Below are positions 1 to 9,216 of a DNA stretch of 18,827 nucleotides, in pieces. The notes below the pieces were generated by a model that saw nothing but the letters and a program-made list of their open reading frames with translations, made no database searches and had not been told where the DNA came from. Source of the DNA: Sphaerosporella brunnea (taxonomy: Eukaryota > Ascomycota > Pezizomycetes > Pezizales > Pyronemataceae); assembly GCA_008704415.1 (NCBI GenBank), contig VXIS01000548.1:1-18827 (forward strand), given 5' to 3'. The first letter of the stretch is position 1; each line of letters begins with the position of its first letter. Made by a program: the position numbers and the translations under genes.

Positions 1-665
1 AGGGTGTGATGGTGATGGAGATGGATGGAGATGGAGTTGCGGGATTGCAGCTGGTGGGTGCTGGTGATCTGGGGGTCTGTGATCTATGGGAGGGGGCTCT
101 GAGATGTATGGGAAGGGGGGGGGGATGGTTTGCTTATTTATATATTCATCTTGTTCTTGTTGTCATGGCACAACACCTAGAACCGCGGCTGGATAGGATG
201 CTGTATGAGATGGACACGGCCTTCCTCCACTGCCGATTGTTGGATCTACTGACATGCAAATTCTTCCATCACCTTCCTTCCAACACCCTTCTGGTCTCGA
301 TACGAGAAAGAAATCTGCCTGCCGGCAATCAGCGTCAATACGAGACTTGTGGGAAGCTACATACAAGTGCAAATCCCCCCCCCCCAAAGCAGGCGTTTGC
401 ATGGAGTCTGCTGGACTGGACATACGAGCCCCGACCGACAATGGTATTTGCAGGTGGCTTCGTGCACGCGGAGAAATACGAGACGGAAAGATATACGGAA
501 AGATACCCACACACCAAAGTACGGAAAGGGATATGCAAAGCCGTCATCGTCGGGGATGTAGGCGCGGGATTCTCAGCTGGACTTTCTTGGGTTGCTTGCT
601 TATGCCCGACGGGTATAAGAAGGAAGGGATCACGCAGGTGCAAATTGTGGGTTGTTTCCTCGCTC

Positions 666-669
<4 letters not shown>
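1..669. other. Intergenic, no supported gene
   Basis: I see no convincing gene here. Open frames exist on both strands, but none shows a recognisable domain, and they overlap each other. The left edge is G-rich and purine-rich (GATGGAGATGG repeats). A C9 run lies near 368. The segment around 343-366 resembles 779-799 (both contain ACAAGTGCAAA after a GGAAGC motif), which hints at a decayed duplicated segment on either side of the T/A homopolymer junction. Confidence 0.5.

Positions 670-721
<52 letters not shown>
670..721. repeat. T35-A17 homopolymer junction
   Basis: A run of about 35 T is followed directly by about 17 A. The junction is a perfect inverted repeat of 17 bp and could extrude as a cruciform or hairpin. 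Run lengths depend on sequencing accuracy. It lies about 280 bp upstream of the first gene, where poly(dA:dT) tracts commonly exclude nucleosomes; that role is inference. Confidence 0.7.
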
Positions 722-998
722 CAATTGCAGCTTGAAATTTTCCTCCTTGCGGCAATGGGGTGGAATGTGCACCTCACGGCTGGAAGCACACAAGTGCAAA
801 AAAATCTCAGCTCGCACGCCCTGCGGCCAGCAATCAGCTCGGACGCCCCCATTCCCAGCATGCTCCTGCAGATGCTGCTATATCGTACCCTCCCCCCCCC
901 CCAAGGCGGCCAACAACCTCTCATCGGAGCCATTTCTCTTCGCAAAGTACGGACGGAAACATCGCTGTCGTCTCCGGCGATTCCACACCTCATCCGCA

Positions 999-1486
999 AT
1001 GGATTCCAAAGTAAGCCCCCCCCCCCCTTCCACCACCTCCTCCCTCTTCACCGCTAACACAACCAGCACTACCGCCTCGCCTGCTCGCAGTGCATCAACA
1101 TCCCCTCCCTATGCCGATGCGCGCAACCCACTCCCACCGTCCACTTCCCCGTCTCCACCTCCGCGGTGCGTACGCAGCTGCAGAAGATGCGAGCCGCCTA
1201 CTTCGCCGACGGCGACGCCGAGTATCCGACCGCTAGCCATATCGCGGACGTTATGCGATGGAGAGACATCTTGCTGGAGGCGGCGAGGGAGGCGAATCAG
1301 GTTGTTGACCGGGATGCGATGTTGTTGGAAATGCGCGGTGGTTTGAAGGCGGGGGATACGGAGGCTGGGAGTGAGGGGGATAAGGAGATGGAGAGGACGG
1401 TTGTTGAGGCTGAGGCTGCTGGTAGAGTTACGAGGGCGAAGGGGAAGGGGAAGGGGAAGGGGAAGGGGAAGGGGAGGGGAGGTTGA
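999..1486 (+). CDS. Small Cys-cluster protein with Lys-Gly tail (two exons)
   Basis: The spliced gene has exon 1 at 999-1010 (Met-Asp-Ser-Lys) and exon 2 at 1067-1486. The 56-bp intron begins GTAAGC, has a GCTAAC branch site at 1053-1058 and ends CCAG; both junctions are phase 0, so the reading frame continues into the long downstream frame. The product is about 143 residues. Near its start is CSQC followed by CRC, which could bind a metal. A charged helical middle (MRWRDILLEAAREANQ) follows, then an acidic stretch, then a basic tail of alternating Lys-Gly ending RGG, encoded by GGGAAG hexamers. I do not recognise the family. The pyrimidine-rich leader and ATG context suit a fungal start. The tail length is prone to slippage. 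The intron gives good confidence that this is a real gene; the function is unknown. Confidence 0.6.
1011..1066 (+). other. Intron of the 999-1486 gene
   Basis: This 56-bp intron has GTAAGC at the 5' end, a GCTAAC branch site and CCAG at the 3' end. It contains a C-run of about 12. Removing it joins a four-codon exon in frame to the Cys-cluster exon. Confidence 0.65.
1440..1483 (+). repeat. GGGAAG hexanucleotide microsatellite in coding sequence
   Basis: Consecutive GGGAAG units encode Lys-Gly dipeptides at the C-terminus of the preceding gene. The unit is a multiple of three, so copy-number change would lengthen or shorten the basic tail without breaking the frame. Confidence 0.8.
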
Positions 1487-1673
1487 GCTTGGTTTTTTGT
1501 GGTTTGTTCTTTCTTTGGAGCGGCGGTAGTTAGATCTCGGGATATTTCCTTTTCGACCAGTCTGCGTATTTTTGGAATTTCGATGGACGACGGATCATGT
1601 AGTGTCAATCAATCAAGAGCTGTGCCCGTTCAGTGCGTCCTGTATTGATTCGTACGCGTATTGCCATCATCAA

Positions 1674-2217
1674 GGCTTTCGATGGAGGCCTGATATTGAC
1701 ACCATCTGGACGCGCCGGAGAGGGGGGATATATGAGACGAGGTGCTGCACGGAATACCGAGGGAATTCGAATGCTGACGGCTTTCGATGGAGGCCTGATA
1801 TTGACACCATCTGGACGCGCCGGAGAGGGGGGATATATGAGACGAGGTGCTTCACGGAATACCGAGGGAATTCGAATGCTAACGGCTTTCGATGGAGGCC
1901 TGATATTGACACCATCTGGACGCGCCGGAGAGGGGGGATATATGAGACGAGGTGCTTCACGGAATACCGAGGGAATTCGAATGCTGACGGCTTTCGATGG
2001 AGGCCTGATATTGACACCATCTGGACGCGCCGGAGAGGGGGGATATATGAGACGAGGTGCTTCACGGAATACCGAGTGAATTCGAATGCTAACGGCTTTC
2101 GATGGAGGCGTGAATTCATCTTTATTGGCACCACCCGCCGGCATCAGAATTCGCCGAAAAGGAGTGGGTATCTGAGTCAGGTGATGCACGGAATACCGAG
2201 TGAATTCAAATGCGTAC
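1674..2217. repeat. 105-bp minisatellite, four near-identical units plus one degenerate unit
   Basis: Units begin with GGCTTTCGATGGAGGC at 1674, 1779, 1884, 1989 and 2094. The first four are exactly 105 bp. The fifth has diverged, is 124 bp long and ends with a repeated ACGGAATACCGAG segment before another GGCTTT at 2218. Units differ at only a few sites (GCTGAC or GCTAAC at the unit end, GAGGG or GAGTG, CTGCAC or CTTCAC). EcoRI-type GAATTC sites recur. Because 105 is divisible by three, long open frames appear on both strands; I regard these as a by-product rather than as genes. Confidence 0.95.
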
Positions 2218-2563
2218 GGCTTTGGGCGTAGACTACTCGATATAACCGCAAAAGCAGGTACAAGTATGTACCTTCAGTGTCACCAGCAGCTTTGCACCTG
2301 AACGGCCGGCGACAAAGCCCTTACGCAAGCTTGGCGAACGTCGACTCGAGGAACTGCCAGCCGCCAATGTTAACCGGTGGACCCGAACGCATTCCTGCAC
2401 CCTACCCTTCCACCCAGATATACACATATATAAAGGATACCTCCCTCGCTCCCTCCTCCCTCCCCGCTGCTCAGAGACGGATAGTATTTGGTACGAAGAC
2501 GCCGACCGAGAAGCTGCAGAAGCTGGAGATATACTGACCACGAAGAAGAAGACGAAGAACAAC
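2218..2563 (+). promoter_or_regulatory. Promoter and leader of the F-box-like gene, TATA box at 2427-2436
   Basis: TATATAAAGG lies at 2427-2436, 128 bp before the ATG at 2564. CT-rich sequence (CTCCCTCGCTCCCTCC) follows, typical of fungal transcription start regions. The leader just before the ATG is purine-rich, and the start context has A at -3. Confidence 0.55.
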
Positions 2564-4363
2564 ATGACGCCGCAGAGAGCCCCCCGCATCACGACGTGGA
2601 CGGGCAAGAACACGACGAAGTCGGCCGTTTCACGCAACGATCCGCAGCGGCCACTGCGACGCCCTATGCTCCCCCTCGCGCCTCGAGACTGGCAAACGAC
2701 ACGGCTCCACGGGGCCTTCGAGCGCGAGAACGACTACGACGACATGTCCTCGGACTCGGACGCAGACTGGAACCAGGCGGACCTGCACCCGAACGAGCGC
2801 TTCATCCAAGCCCAGGCCCCGTCGGATCGCGATATCGACCGCACCCAGGTGCACTACCACGAATTTGCACGCCGCTCGTGGAACCCGGACACGTGGGATG
2901 ATGACAGCGATTTGGATGCCGGCGACGACTCCGATGTCGAGTTGCCGGAGCGCCCGACGTGGGACGATGATATCAAGGACGGACAGGCCTATCGTATGCG
3001 CGATGATGATCCGATCGAGTTGATGAACTGCTGGACGGCGGCCGGACAGGTTCGGTTCAACGCGAAGATGGACCAGAAGCGGCTGATGAAGGCGGTGGGT
3101 TTCGCCTTCCCGACCAGTGATTAGGTTTCGAGCTGACCGACATCCTGTGTAGTTGACACGACCCAAGGGGACAGCATTTCTCCAGCTTCCCGCGGAGCTT
3201 TTCCTCGAGGTCGCCGAGCACCTGGACGACGGCGACTACCTCAACCTGTGCACGGCGCTGCTGGTCACCATCCCGCGCCAGCAACGTTACTATCGGTACC
3301 GCGCGACGACATCGGACTCGTGGCTGCAGGTCGCGGCCACTCCAACCCTCCGCACTCGCAAATGGATGCCGCGCACCAGCCTGGCCGTCTTCGCCGCGCA
3401 GTTCCCGCGCGGTCCGCGCTCGACGACGCCGCACCCCGACACCCGCCGCACGACCGCCGCCGCGCTGATCGCCCCCGACGTCGTCTCCGCCCGCGACACC
3501 GCCAACGCCATCATCCGCACGCTGTTCTTCCGCGCCTGCGGCAGCGACCACAACCTCTGGCTCGCGCGCAAACTCGCCGCGCTCTACCCGCTCGCCACGC
3601 TGCTGCCGCCGCCGCGCATGTGGTGTCCCGGCGGCACGTTGCAGAGCGAAGACGCGTGCTACGCGCCGCACATCCCCGGAAACCGTCGCTGCATCCGCAT
3701 CGTCGGCGCCGAGTTCGCGCCCGGCCTGCCCGTCAACCCGTGGTATCTGCATCCGGTGGTCGGCGCGGTCAACATGGCCGTCGCCAACGACTCGCTCGCG
3801 ATCCTGCAGTTCCTCCTGGAGCTGCCAGCGCCGCGAGCCCCGAGGCTGGAGCCGTGCACGTCCTGCGGCGCGCACATGGCGGTGTGGAAAATCGACCTCT
3901 TCTACAACCCCGTCCACATCGCGGCCGCGTACGCGAGGCCGGAGGCCATGGAGATGCTGGTGCGGCACCCGGTCGCGGACATGCACCGCGCGGACCCGCT
4001 CCTCCTGGCCGCCTATTCGCAGCGACGCGTCGGCGCGCACGGCGAGGATCGAGTCCGCCGCTGCCTGGAACTGCTGCTGTCGGACGGCTGGGAACGCGTC
4101 GCGGATGGTCACGTCGAGGAGGCTCCTGGCGGGGTGAACTACCTGCTGCCACCCAAGCCCGAATTCGTCGAGCTGCTCGTGACGTGCGCGCCGAGCGTGT
4201 CGGCTGCGGAGCGTTTGGTGCGGACGGTGCTGGAGCGCGGGTATAAGTTCTCGCGGGGCAAGCGGGCGCAGCTCAAAGGCCAGCTGCTGGGGCAGAAGTG
4301 GCAGGGCTTGGTCGACATTCTGGACGCACGGGCCACGCGGAAAACAGATATAAGGCGGGGCGG
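2564..4363 (+). CDS. F-box-like protein with ankyrin-like repeats (exons 1-2; 3' end unresolved)
   Basis: Exon 1 (2564-3094, 177 codons) joins exon 2 (from 3153) in phase 0 across a 58-bp intron that starts GTGGGT, has a GCTGAC branch site and ends TGTGTAG. Residues about 60-150 are rich in Asp and Ser and look disordered. At residues about 187-220 lies an F-box-like motif (LQLPAELFLEVAEHL... then DYLNLC). Residues about 376-450 contain ankyrin-like helices, including NPVHIAAAYARPEAMEMLV, which fits the PLHLAA...G..E.V..LL consensus. F-box proteins normally recruit substrates to SCF ubiquitin ligases through Skp1, with the repeat region binding the substrate; that role is inferred. Coding resemblance fades after about 4350, and the frame then runs through a CAC/ACC repeat. 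The true end is either an additional intron to the 4510-4777 exon or an undetected splice. It is not recognisable as a named gene. Confidence 0.6.
3095..3152 (+). other. Intron in the F-box-like gene
   Basis: This 58-bp intron runs from GTGGGT to TGTGTAG with GCTGAC about 16 bases before the acceptor. Reading through it would stop after 186 codons at TAG (3122-3124). Splicing joins an acidic N-terminal exon directly to the F-box-like motif in phase 0, which is why I prefer the spliced model. Confidence 0.6.
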
Positions 4364-4509
4364 GTTCACCCCGCGACTTGGATTGCTCCCTCTCCCGACA
4401 AACACGCATCGCCCGCATCAACCCACCACCATCACCACCACCACCACCACCACCACCACCGCCGCCCCGACCCGCACGACCGACAACAGCATACACCCAC
4501 TCCCCACAG
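4347..4509 (+). promoter_or_regulatory. Candidate internal promoter or long intron, with ACC/CAC microsatellite
   Basis: TATAAGG occurs at 4349-4355, followed by pyrimidine-rich DNA and a CAC-type microsatellite around 4425-4460. The composition resembles the leader of the 5915 gene (CATCACC and CCACC runs). It can also be read as a 146-bp intron, GTTCAC at 4364 to CCCACAG ending at 4509, which would join the upstream exon in phase to the next frame, but the donor is poor and no good branch site is visible. Both readings remain open. Confidence 0.35.
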
Positions 4510-4777
4510 CAGCAATGGCCGATCGCCCCACCGTGGGAGTTCACTGCGACTACGGCCACGCGTCGGTCGCGCGCAACCTGACCTCACAAGCGATGATGAC
4601 GGCGAGCAGCCCATTGACCTCACAAGCGATGGCGACGGCGAGGACTCCGACGTTGAGGAGGTACCGGTGCAGCGATTGCTCGACACCGACGACACGTATT
4701 TGGGTGGGGTTAGGGGGGGCAAGGGGGATAAGCTGGCCCGGTATAGGGCGCGGCTCAGGGCGCGGCTTCGTAAGTAA
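4510..4777 (+). CDS. Acidic reading frame with SUMO-interaction-like motif: last exon or separate small gene
   Basis: The coding frame ends at TAA 4775-4777 and carries a duplicated motif, DLTSDDDGEQ then PIDLTSDGDGEDSD. PIDLTSD followed by acidic residues and Ser matches the usual form of a SUMO-interacting motif (hydrophobic-Ile-Asp-Leu-Thr next to an acidic patch). The end is strongly basic (RYRARLRARLRK). Model A: third exon of the upstream F-box-like gene, acceptor CCCACAG at 4509, giving about 669 residues in total. Model B: a separate gene from ATG 4515 with a 74-bp intron (GTGGGA at 4533 to GAG at 4606, CTGAC inside), giving a protein of about 60 residues. The duplicated motif and frame are seen; the SUMO role is inference. 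Confidence 0.4.
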
Positions 4778-4812
4778 AGCTCGCTTTATTTAAAGTGGGT
4801 TCCTTTTTTGTC

Positions 4813-5690
4813 GGTGCGAATAGCTTCCTGCTTTCCTTCCGGTGTTGAAGGCTCAGTTTTCATCATTTGGGTTTATATTTTTTCTTTTCTCTCTATGTCG
4901 GTGCGAATAGCTTCCTGTTTTTCCTTTTCCGGTGCGAATAGCTTCCTGTTTTTTCTTTTCCAGTGCGAATAGCTTCCTGTTTTTTCTTTTCCGGTGCGAA
5001 TAGCTTCCTGTTTTTTTTTTTCCGCCTGTTCCGGTGTTAAAGGGTGTGTTTTCATCAAGTGGGTTTATATTTCCTTTTCTCTCTATGTCGGTGCGAATAG
5101 CTTCCTGTTTTTTCTTTTCCGGTGCGAATAGCTTCCTGTTTTTTCTTTTCCGGTACGAATAGCTTCCTGTTTTCCTTCCGGTGTTGAAGGGTGTGTTTTC
5201 ATCAAGTGGGTTTATATTTCCTTTTCTCTCTATGTCGGTGCGAATAGCTTCCTGTTTTTTCTTTTCCGGTGCGAATAGCTTCCTGTTTTTTCTTTTCCGG
5301 TACGAATAGCTTCCTGTTTTCCTTCCGGTGTTGAAGGGTCTGTTTTCATCACGCGGGTTTGTATTTCCTTTTCTCTCTATGTCGGTGCGAATAGCTTCCT
5401 GTTTTCCGTTTCCAGCTTTTCGGGTGTTAAGGGTCTGTTTTCATCACGCGGGTTTATATACTTATTTTTTTTCCTCCTCGGGGCGAATAGCTTCCTGTTT
5501 TTTTTTTTTTTCCACCTGTTCCGGTGTTAAAGGGTCTGTTTTCATCGTGGGGGTAAATATATACTTTTTTTTCCCTCGATGTCAGTGCGAATAGCTTCCG
5601 GTTTTCCGTTTCTAGCTGTTGCGGTCTGTTTTCATCCAGTCGGTTTACATTCTTTTTTTTTTTTCTTTGTGGCCGTGCGAATAACCCCAA
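4813..5690. repeat. T-rich satellite: 31-bp monomers in a 147-bp higher-order unit
   Basis: About 15 copies of a monomer built on GTGCGAATAGCTTCCTG start at 4813, 4900, 4931, 4962, 4993, 5090, 5121, 5152, 5237, 5268, 5299, 5384 and, in decayed form, near 5481, 5584 and 5674. Adjacent monomers are spaced exactly 31 bp. Three monomers plus a linker (GGTGTTGAAGGGTGTG, then TTTTCATCA and GGGTTTATATTTCC) form two successive 147-bp units, 5084-5230 and 5231-5377. The plus strand is very T-rich. Short open frames on the minus strand repeat the monomer and are not convincing genes. The array fills the space between two plus-strand genes. Confidence 0.93.
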
Positions 5691-5914
5691 CCCTATTCAC
5701 ACGTGACGTAAGCTGGCTCCGATCGCGGCACGGCCCGTGCCTGCAGAATCTAGGCTGCATAAGGCTGCATAATGCGGCGAAATATTTTGATTACCTAACC
5801 CTGTGATCGGTAAGGGTGCGCGCTTCACGTAAACATCCCCCATCGCCACAAACACATCGTACCCATCACCACCCCCCCATCCCATCACCCCCCCCCCCCC
5901 CCCATCCCATCACC
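5691..5914 (+). promoter_or_regulatory. Promoter region of the 5915 gene
   Basis: A CACGTG E-box (5700-5705) overlaps TGACGTAA (5704-5711), a CRE/ATF-type site. A perfect tandem 10-bp repeat, AGGCTGCATA twice, lies at 5752-5771. A telomere-like CCTAACCCT occurs at 5794-5802. The leader is pyrimidine- and CCATCACC-rich with a C17 run just before the ATG. No clear TATA box is seen. Use of these sites is inference from motif matches. Confidence 0.4.
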
Positions 5915-7266
5915 ATGAACGCGCAGGCACACGTCCACGTCTGCCGCTGCCACCAGTGCAACGGCCACGGCCTGACCTGTCCCAACGGAAATGGCATACT
6001 GCATCTCGGGGTGATTCCGACGCGTCGTGTCTACCGCCCAAAGAAGCTGACATCAATAGTTGAACGGCGCGACCGAGCAAGCCGCCATCACCGCCCTCAC
6101 CGACCTTTTCCAACCCTGGCCGCGCAACCAGGCTTTCAATCAACGCATGGACGCGATTTCGCGCTTCGTGTTGTCGCTGAAGGTGCCGAACATCCGGGGT
6201 GATGGTGACGGTGCGCGCAGGAGAGGACGCGACGGTGCTGGCGGGAGGGGACGCGGAAGGGCTGGCGGAGCGGCCGCGGTCCCCGAGATCGTCAGGTTGC
6301 GCCTGTTTCGTGCACCGACTGCCACTTCGATGATGCAGAACTGGGATCTCACCAGAATCCCCAACCTCCACGACGGCCCGACGCGGCGCAAATATTTCAA
6401 GGCCGTGAGTAGTGTTTGCCGGGTGACCGACCGATAGCAAACTCTGACTTCTGCTCTAGTTTCTCGATGAACAGATCGCCAACGCTGCTGCCCACGTCGG
6501 CGGACACCAGGCGGCGCCGGACCTCAACGTCGGCATGCTGAACCGGCAGATGTGCTTGATCTATCTCCATCAAAGCTACAGCCACTTCTACATCACCCTG
6601 CGCACCCAGCAGCAGCTGGCAGCCGGCGCCGCTGCCCGCGTCGGTGCCGACGGGCACGTCGTGAACCGGGCCCTCGACCAGGTGATCGCGAAGCTGCTGG
6701 GCTACACCCCCGCCGCTGCCGCCTTCCTGACCCGCCCGCTCGTGCGCCGGTGGGTGAATATCGGCCACAACTACCGGCTCTGCTCAGCCATCTACGGGCC
6801 GGTGGTGCTACTCTTCATGACGCATCTAACGGACACGTTCGTGGCGAAGCTGACCCCGACGTGGCCCAACAACCGCAACAGCCTCCCGCTGCGCGCGGGC
6901 CTGGGCCCCGCCAACCCGGCCAACAACCCCGCGCCGGCCCTGAACGCGCTCGGCAACGGCATCATCGGCAACGCCCACATCCTCAACGCGTGCGGCCACA
7001 TGCTGGAGTACGGAGGGCTCCAGCTGAGGGGAGTGCGCATCCCAAACTGGGTCGTCCCGGATACGTGGGAAGTCACGCCGATCCCGGCACACATGCCCCC
7101 GGACGCCCGGCGGGATCGAGCGCCGCCGGCCCCGCTCCAGGAGTGTCTCCGGGCGGCGCAGAACGAGATCGACCAGTTCTACGCCGGCCTGCTGTTGCCG
7201 GACGACGATGGCGATGAGGATTTGCCGCTGCACGGCGATCCGGTCGATCACGTCGGTGGGGATTGA
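5915..7266 (+). CDS. Orphan protein with N-terminal Cys cluster and Arg-Gly box (three exons)
   Basis: The exons are 5915-6010, 6060-6404 and 6460-7266, giving 415 residues, and all junctions are phase 0. Intron 1 (49 bp) runs GTGATT to CAATAG with GCTGAC. Intron 2 (55 bp) runs GTGAGT to CTCTAG with TCTGAC, an excellent match. Exon 1 encodes CRCHQCNGHGLTC (Cys spacing CxCxxC, then C six residues later), which may bind zinc. Residues about 80-103 are an RG-rich box (RRRGRDGAGGRGRGRAGG), often RNA-binding. The third exon is a mostly helical region with LIYLHQSYSHFYITL and VVLLFMTHL stretches, neither long enough to call a membrane helix with confidence. The last 25 residues are acidic. I do not recognise the family. 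Strong GC bias at third codon positions and the introns support expression; the function is unknown. Confidence 0.7.
6011..6059 (+). other. Intron 1 of the 5915 gene
   Basis: This 49-bp intron runs GTGATT to CAATAG with branch site GCTGAC about 10 bases before the acceptor. It joins the Cys-cluster exon in phase 0 to the frame starting at 6060, whose first codon TTG is therefore internal rather than a start. Confidence 0.6.
6405..6459 (+). other. Intron 2 of the 5915 gene
   Basis: This 55-bp intron has a consensus GTGAGT donor, a TCTGAC branch site and a pyrimidine-rich CTCTAG acceptor. An in-frame TAG inside it would otherwise end the protein. Splicing is phase 0 into TTTCTCGATGAACAG. Confidence 0.8.
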
Positions 7267-7380
7267 TTGAAGGGTGCGCTTTGGATTTGGGATGGATCAT
7301 GCCGTGGGGGGCATTTATTTGGATTTGTTTGGATCTGATTGTTTTTATCGGGGGTTTTTTGATTGTTCTTATCGGGATTT

Positions 7381-7426
<46 letters not shown>

Positions 7427-7500
7427 TTTTTTTTCGGGTTTTATTATTTTTATTGGGGTTTGATTGGGATTTGGTTTTTTTTAAATTTCCGGTTAGTTGG
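7267..7500. repeat. T-rich 3' flank with T43 run
   Basis: Downstream of the 5915 gene the plus strand is very T-rich, with repeated GGGATTTGG-type words and a run of about 43 T at 7383-7425, then G and eight T. It may include the polyadenylation region of the gene. Run length is uncertain. Confidence 0.6.
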
Positions 7501-9216
7501 CTGCATGTGCGTGCGAGCGGGACATCCTGTATACTTAACTTAAGTCAGTACTTTCGATTCACGCATCATATCTTGTTACGTGACTTGCCCCTGCAATCAC
7601 CGATGTGAAAGCCAGAGCTCCCTCTGTCGACCGACGGCGGTTCACGTCGCGTCTGGACGTGAGTGACGCTGCATGAAGGTGGTTAGGGTTAACTGATTGG
7701 TTGGTCGCGAGGGTTAGGGTTAGGGTTACCATAACAAACGCGTCACACGCGTCGTGGCAACACACTCCGAACACCTATATCCATATCTTCTACATGCTCG
7801 ATCATCTCCGCCCCCCCCCCCCCCCCGCACCGAGTTTCGTTCCGCCGGTAGTATTTCCTCCCTCCCTCCCTCAACGAACACCTCCGAATAACTAGAGATT
7901 TCCCGCATTCGGTATCAAAAGACTTCGCGACCCATTGCTCCATGCGCACGGCCTCGCGTGGGCGTCGCCACAGAGATCTCACCTCCGTCTGAGGCCTTCT
8001 GCTATTGTTCATACCCCGCGAGCTTTCAAGTTGGTGCAAGAAAGAAAGAAACGACTGTGCTGCTATGATTTCTGTTTAAACGACCCCACCCCCCCCCCCC
8101 CCCCCACCCACCCACGTACTAGTACACACCTTTACTTTCTGGTTGCTGCTGCACGGTGGCGATTCGTTTTGATCAGTTTCTTCCAGGCTTGAACCCGGCT
8201 AATTGGCCAGAACGACACACCCGCCCGATAGAGAATCATATCGCTTTCTACCGTTGCTTTCCACGCGCCCAGCCAGCCAGCCAGCCAACCCCACCGACGA
8301 CCTCAGTCATGATCGCTAAGGTCTTCCGCCATCACCGTGAACGTCATCACGGTCGTCTCTAGATGAGCACCCAGGTTTAGCGGACTACCAGATTCCACAC
8401 CGCCTACCAAAACCTGATATCGGTAAGTTCGTCTGTCGGGAATGAACGTGATTTCTCCTGGGCAGAGTTGACCGGCAAGTGTTCAACACATCACCTCTCT
8501 TGTTCAATGCTGATAAAAGAATCAGGTTGTTGCCTCACGCACCCTACTCTCATCGCTACCGACTCGTGTCCTCCATCGTGCCTACCTTACCTTACATCCA
8601 CCAATCAATGACGGAGACTGTTATCTGGCCAACGCCGTGGGCCAGGGGAACACGATCATTCATTTATCCTTGCGATTTAGGCTTTGGCGGCATGGAATTG
8701 GCCGGCACGCGCGGACAGGCGAGGGTGTGGCTATCCTTTGAGTGTGGGATGTTGAAATGCTGATTTTCTACCGCCAGAACTACACAACGCCAACCTGCGC
8801 CTATGGAGTTTGCTGAACACGAGTTACACGGCACGGCCTCAAAAACTGCCGTCCTCGTCTCGGAATAACGAACGACCAGCACACCAGCTCACCGAGATCC
8901 CATCGACCACCGAGTGCGCGTCCAACCTCCTTCCACATCGCCGCTTTCCACATCACTGTCACCCCCGAGCTCACTCGGAAGACCGTGGATTTAACATCGC
9001 CTCCTATCTGAATATCGCCAGATTATTCTGCCGACCTCCAACCGGATTGCCCTCATTCTACACTACGCTTCCGGCGTCGCTGGTTTTGCCTGATTCCTGC
9101 GCGGACGCGATCACGGCGGTGGCTTCTATGTGTGATGAGACGGTTTGCGTTAGGGTTAGTGTGCGTGATCGCATGATGCTCAACTACCCCCAATTCACGC
9201 TCTTAACCTATTAATA
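7501..9216. other. Gene-poor intergenic region
   Basis: No supported gene. It holds C16 (7811-7826) and C17 (8089-8105) homopolymers, an AGCC tetranucleotide repeat (8271-8287), telomere-like motifs, and a short inverted repeat ACCGTGA/TCACGGT at 8334-8353. The longest open frame (8810-9214, plus) has no recognisable domain and a mixed composition. Confidence 0.5.
7681..7730 (+). repeat. Short interstitial telomere-like tract
   Basis: GGTTAGGGTTAA at 7681-7692 is followed by GGGTTAGGGTTAGGGTTACC at 7711-7730, the TTAGGG type shared by most filamentous fungi. Further single or double motifs occur at 5794-5802, 9150-9159, 15508-15517, 17094-17124 (degenerate) and 18546-18557. Confidence 0.8.

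Noticed and set aside
6..1346. 446-codon plus-strand frame starting near the left edge
   Set aside because: It reads through the T35-A17 run as Phe and Lys stretches and overlaps the spliced gene in the wrong frame; it is low complexity and unsupported.
1572..2231. Long open frames on both strands across the 105-bp repeats
   Set aside because: They follow from a repeat length divisible by three with no stop in several frames. The differences between units do not favour synonymous change in the frames I checked, and there is no splice or start context to single one out.
3057..4559. 500-codon minus-strand open frame opposite the F-box-like gene
   Set aside because: It is an Arg-rich antisense shadow of a GC-rich coding region. 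The plus strand has the TATA box, intron signals and domain motifs.
4873..5690. Lys-rich minus-strand frames over the 31-bp satellite
   Set aside because: They are translations of the repeat monomer; they break and restart with the array and have no domain.
8331..8353. ACCGTGA/TCACGGT hairpin as a terminator or regulatory stem
   Set aside because: A 7-bp stem with a 6-base loop is common by chance, and no gene is nearby.
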